A stretch of 64,000 nucleotides of DNA from Deltaproteobacteria bacterium (GTDB taxonomy: Bacteria > Myxococcota_C > UBA6777): the NCBI GenBank assembly GCA_006226375.1, contig SBHC01000081.1, positions 310,001 through 374,000 of the forward strand, in the 5' to 3' direction. The notes beneath the pieces were generated by a model, which saw only the letters and a list, made by a program, of their open reading frames with translations, searched no databases and had not been told where the DNA came from. Positions 61,864 to 64,000 of the stretch are shown piece after piece (within the stretch, counting starts at the first letter, position 1; each line of letters starts with the position of its first letter). The position numbers and the translations under genes are program-made.

Positions 61864-64000
61864 GCATCACCCGACTGTGTTCTTCCGCCCGCCAGGAGAT
61901 GGTTTGGGGGAGAAAACCAATCTTGCGAATGACCAACATCACGCGAGAGCCTTGGGGAAGCTGCAACACATAAGGCGTTGTGGCGACTTTCCCTTGCCCA
62001 GAGATGAAAATGTCAGCGGTAGAGGGTTTGCTTAGGATCGTCAAACGATAGGTCTTCAACGCCTTCCTGGGTTGAGGCGGATCGTCTGTGTCTGTGTCTT
62101 TGATCGAGCGAGGCACAGGAGGTGGCTTGTACTCCACGACATTGTCACGTCGACGAGAGGGAGGCTTCTTTGCCCGGCGTGCAGGAGGAGTGCGACCAAC
62201 CACTTTGCGTCGCATCACAGGCAGTGAACGCACAGGGTTTCGCATTTGAGGCAGAGGCGGCAACCCGGCGTCTGTTTGCATCCCAGGGCTGTTCCCGTTG
62301 TTGTCTGACCCACCAGAGCCAACCAACTTCAACAGCCCCATCAGCAAGAGAACACCACCAAACACAGCAGCGGCCATGACCAACATGCGTTTGCGCTTGG
62401 CATTGGCTTCGACCTTGTCAGGGTCCGAAAGCCCTCGCATCGAACTGGTCTGTGAAGCCGGGTCGTAACCAGGATCCGTGTAATCATCACTCTGAGGAGC
62501 GGTGGGATCCCAACCCGCATTGTCCTGCAACGTTGCTGGAGTCAGGTTGGAGTGGGAAGGAGACAGCGACACCGGATTTGGGGGAACACCACGTGAGGGC
62601 GTCAACGAGTGAGAGGCAGGCGCCTGACTCAACTGGGAGGCCGCCACCGAGTGAGGCTGGGGTGTTGTCTCAATGTAAGGAGACGGTTGTCCAGCAAGAG
62701 ACACCGACGAAGATACAGAGGGTGTCGGCGTGGATGAGGTCTGTGATTGCACGGAAACGTCGCCGTTGACGGGAGGAAGCTGCGAACGCGCTGGCGTGCT
62801 CGTTTGTGGGACAGGAACAGGCTGCGCAGAAGGAAACGGCCAGGAGTGCCCGGTGCTTCCCGGTTGCTGAGGGGTCTCAGGCGTTGGAGAATGCACAGGC
62901 GCCGGCATCGACGGCAACGAATCATACGAATGACCGGGCGAGGCTTTTGGGGTAGAAGGTGCTGCGCCGCTGTGGAACCACTCCGGCGAACGGTGGCCTT
63001 CCATCTTGCCGGTGGTTTGTTCTTGGGCCACGCCAGGACTTCCAGAAGGAGGTGTGTCCTGAGCCTTCTTTCGCAACGCGATGGTTTTTTCAAGAGTGGG
63101 AAGCAGCGCGTGAAGAAAGGCTGTAGCGTCCGTGTAGCGGTCTTCTGACTCTTTCCCCAACGACTTGATGATCACATCTTCCAGCTCGGGAGCGTAGAGC
63201 AAGTCAGGCCGTAAGTCGGAGATACGAGGAGCCAACGAAGAGATATGGGAGAGCATCACCTCAGCCGGCGTGTTCCCCTGGTAGGGAGGCCGACCAGTAA
63301 GCGCCTCGACCAAGATAATCCCTGCTGAGTAAAGATCTGAGCGAGCGTCCACGCGGCTGATATCACCGCGGGCTTGCTCAGGTGACATGTATGTGGGTGA
63401 GCCATACACCTCACCGTCCATCGTAAACTCTTGCTTCTTCTCTCCCTCCATCGCGATGCGGGCGATACCAAAGTCGAGAATCTTCAAGACTTCTTTGCCA
63501 CGGCGCTCGATCAGGTAGAGGTTTTCGGGCTTCAAATCCCGGTGGACAACGCCTTCATCATGGGCCACTTCCAGGGCGTCGAGGAGCTGCTCAAAGATAC
63601 GCAAGACCCGCTCAGGCTCCAAAGCACCTTCACGCTTGATCACCTCTTTGAGAGTTTCCCCTTCGAGAAACTCCATCACCAGGTAGAAACCGACACCGTC
63701 GAGCCAGCCGAAGTCAGTCTCTCGAACGATGTTTGGATGGTCCAGAGAAGAGATGACCTGAGCCTCACGCCGAAACCGCTCCACCACTTCCTCGTCGGAA
63801 GCAAACTGGGGGTGAAGAAACTTCACAGCGTAGGTTTTGCTGAGGTTGATGTGTTCCGCTTTGTAAATGACACCCATCCCGCCCACACCGATGCGTTCGA
63901 GCAAACGATGGTTCCCGATTTGCTGACCGATAAGCGGATCGGACGAGCGCTTCAGGCGGAACCCACACTCCAAACAAAACTTGGCGTCGGTGGGGTTCTC
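61835..64000 (-). CDS. Ser/Thr protein kinase with zinc ribbon, transmembrane helix and PEGA-like tail (partial)
   Basis: Runs off the right edge; at least 722 aa. The frame is open to 64000: upstream of an internal TTG (63973) are codons reading DAKFCLECGF, the second half of an N-terminal zinc ribbon (FCxxCG) common in this kinase type, so the start lies outside. Kinase domain: IGVGGMGVIYKAEH (P-loop), YAVKFL (Lys), VVHRDLKPENLYL, ILDFGIARI, GSPTYMSPEQARG. Then a Pro/Ser/Gln-rich linker of about 200 residues, one membrane helix (MLVMAAAVFGGVLLLMGLL), an external Pro/Arg-rich region, and a PEGA-like end (LTILSKPSTADIFISGQG). Typical myxobacterial-style receptor kinase. Confidence 0.95.
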   Translation of the reverse strand, partial: ENPTDAKFCLECGFRLKRSSDPLIGQQIGNHRLLERIGVGGMGVIYKAEHINLSKTYAVKFLHPQFASDEEVVERFRREAQVISSLDHPNIVRETDFGWLDGVGFYLVMEFLEGETLKEVIKREGALEPERVLRIFEQLLDALEVAHDEGVVHRDLKPENLYLIERRGKEVLKILDFGIARIAMEGEKKQEFTMDGEVYGSPTYMSPEQARGDISRVDARSDLYSAGIILVEALTGRPPYQGNTPAEVMLSHISSLAPRISDLRPDLLYAPELEDVIIKSLGKESEDRYTDATAFLHALLPTLEKTIALRKKAQDTPPSGSPGVAQEQTTGKMEGHRSPEWFHSGAAPSTPKASPGHSYDSLPSMPAPVHSPTPETPQQPGSTGHSWPFPSAQPVPVPQTSTPARSQLPPVNGDVSVQSQTSSTPTPSVSSSVSLAGQPSPYIETTPQPHSVAASQLSQAPASHSLTPSRGVPPNPVSLSPSHSNLTPATLQDNAGWDPTAPQSDDYTDPGYDPASQTSSMRGLSDPDKVEANAKRKRMLVMAAAVFGGVLLLMGLLKLVGSGGSDNNGNSPGMQTDAGLPPLPQMRNPVRSLPVMRRKVVGRTPPARRAKKPPSRRRDNVVEYKPPPVPRSIKDTDTDDPPQPRKALKTYRLTILSKPSTADIFISGQGKVATTPYVLQLPQGSRVMLVIRKIGFLPQTISWRAEEHSRVMLKLIPDPSQ

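Noticed and set aside
1-64000. CRISPR arrays, insertion sequences, prophage genes, tRNA or rRNA
   Set aside because: No direct-repeat/spacer pattern, transposase, integrase, phage structural gene, or cloverleaf with CCA-type end was seen by eye; a tRNA scan would settle the last point.

Overview
This looks like a chromosomal window from a Gram-negative, predatory- or soil-type 'deltaproteobacterial' lineage (Myxococcota or Bradymonadales-like) of moderate GC. That placement is an inference. It rests on a Hanks-type Ser/Thr kinase with a zinc-ribbon start and PEGA-like tail, FHA/AAA+ regulators, many large cysteine-rich lipoproteins with acidic Pro/Glu linkers, several outer-membrane beta-barrels, a class II (B12-dependent) ribonucleotide reductase, and frequent GTG/TTG starts. 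I saw no phage, transposon, CRISPR, rRNA or tRNA signature. Almost all of it is ordinary coding sequence on both strands.

Layout. 1-2.9 kb (minus): the rimP-nusA-ylxR-(infB) translation/transcription operon, cut at the left edge at the infB start. 3.4-5.4 kb: dnaK (minus), with a terminator and a promoter about 240 bp upstream. A gap of about 1.1 kb then separates it from divergent nrdJ (6.4-9.2 kb). 9.4-13.5 kb (plus): tatB-like, tatC with an unusual periplasmic insertion, murA and a secreted thioredoxin-fold protein. 13.5-16.6 kb (minus): a Pro/Gly-repeat membrane protein and a glycerate kinase. 16.8-24.6 kb (plus): two small proteins (one DcrB-like), a lone receiver protein behind four 20-bp repeats, a phosphoesterase, a secreted glucodextranase-C-like protein with a possible structured leader, an outer-membrane protein and a divergent photolyase. 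24.7-26.9 kb: a spermidine-synthase-like membrane protein.

26.9-32.1 kb (minus): a protein with an internal duplication, a TAXI-receptor/ion-channel/RCK fusion (the most striking gene here) and a stand-alone B3/B4 protein. 32.3-33.9 kb (plus): a HTH/Zn-ribbon regulator, DoxX and an extended thioredoxin. 33.9-37.3 kb (minus): a lipoprotein, an outer-membrane protein and a TlpA-like redoxin. 37.7-44.4 kb: three cysteine-rich envelope proteins, one carrying a Ycf48/BNR-type propeller. 44.6-47.8 kb (plus): a nicotinamidase-like hydrolase paired with a macro-like/helical-repeat protein. 47.9-49.5 kb (minus): a processive family 2 glycosyltransferase.

50.1-54.8 kb: an MMPL/RND exporter and an Omp85-like protein in convergent orientation. 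55-58.4 kb (plus): a signalling cluster of an IscU-like protein, a degenerate GGDEF protein and an FHA-GAF-AAA+ regulator lacking GAFTGA. 58.4-60.9 kb (minus): a duplicated OB-like Asn-rich lipoprotein and a pgeF homologue. 61.0-61.9 kb: a SpoU rRNA methyltransferase whose 3' end overlaps the convergent Ser/Thr kinase, which runs off the right edge. Themes are envelope biogenesis and export (Tat, MMPL, Omp85, MurA), surface lipoproteins, and non-canonical signalling proteins in which standard catalytic motifs are lost or domains are recombined.
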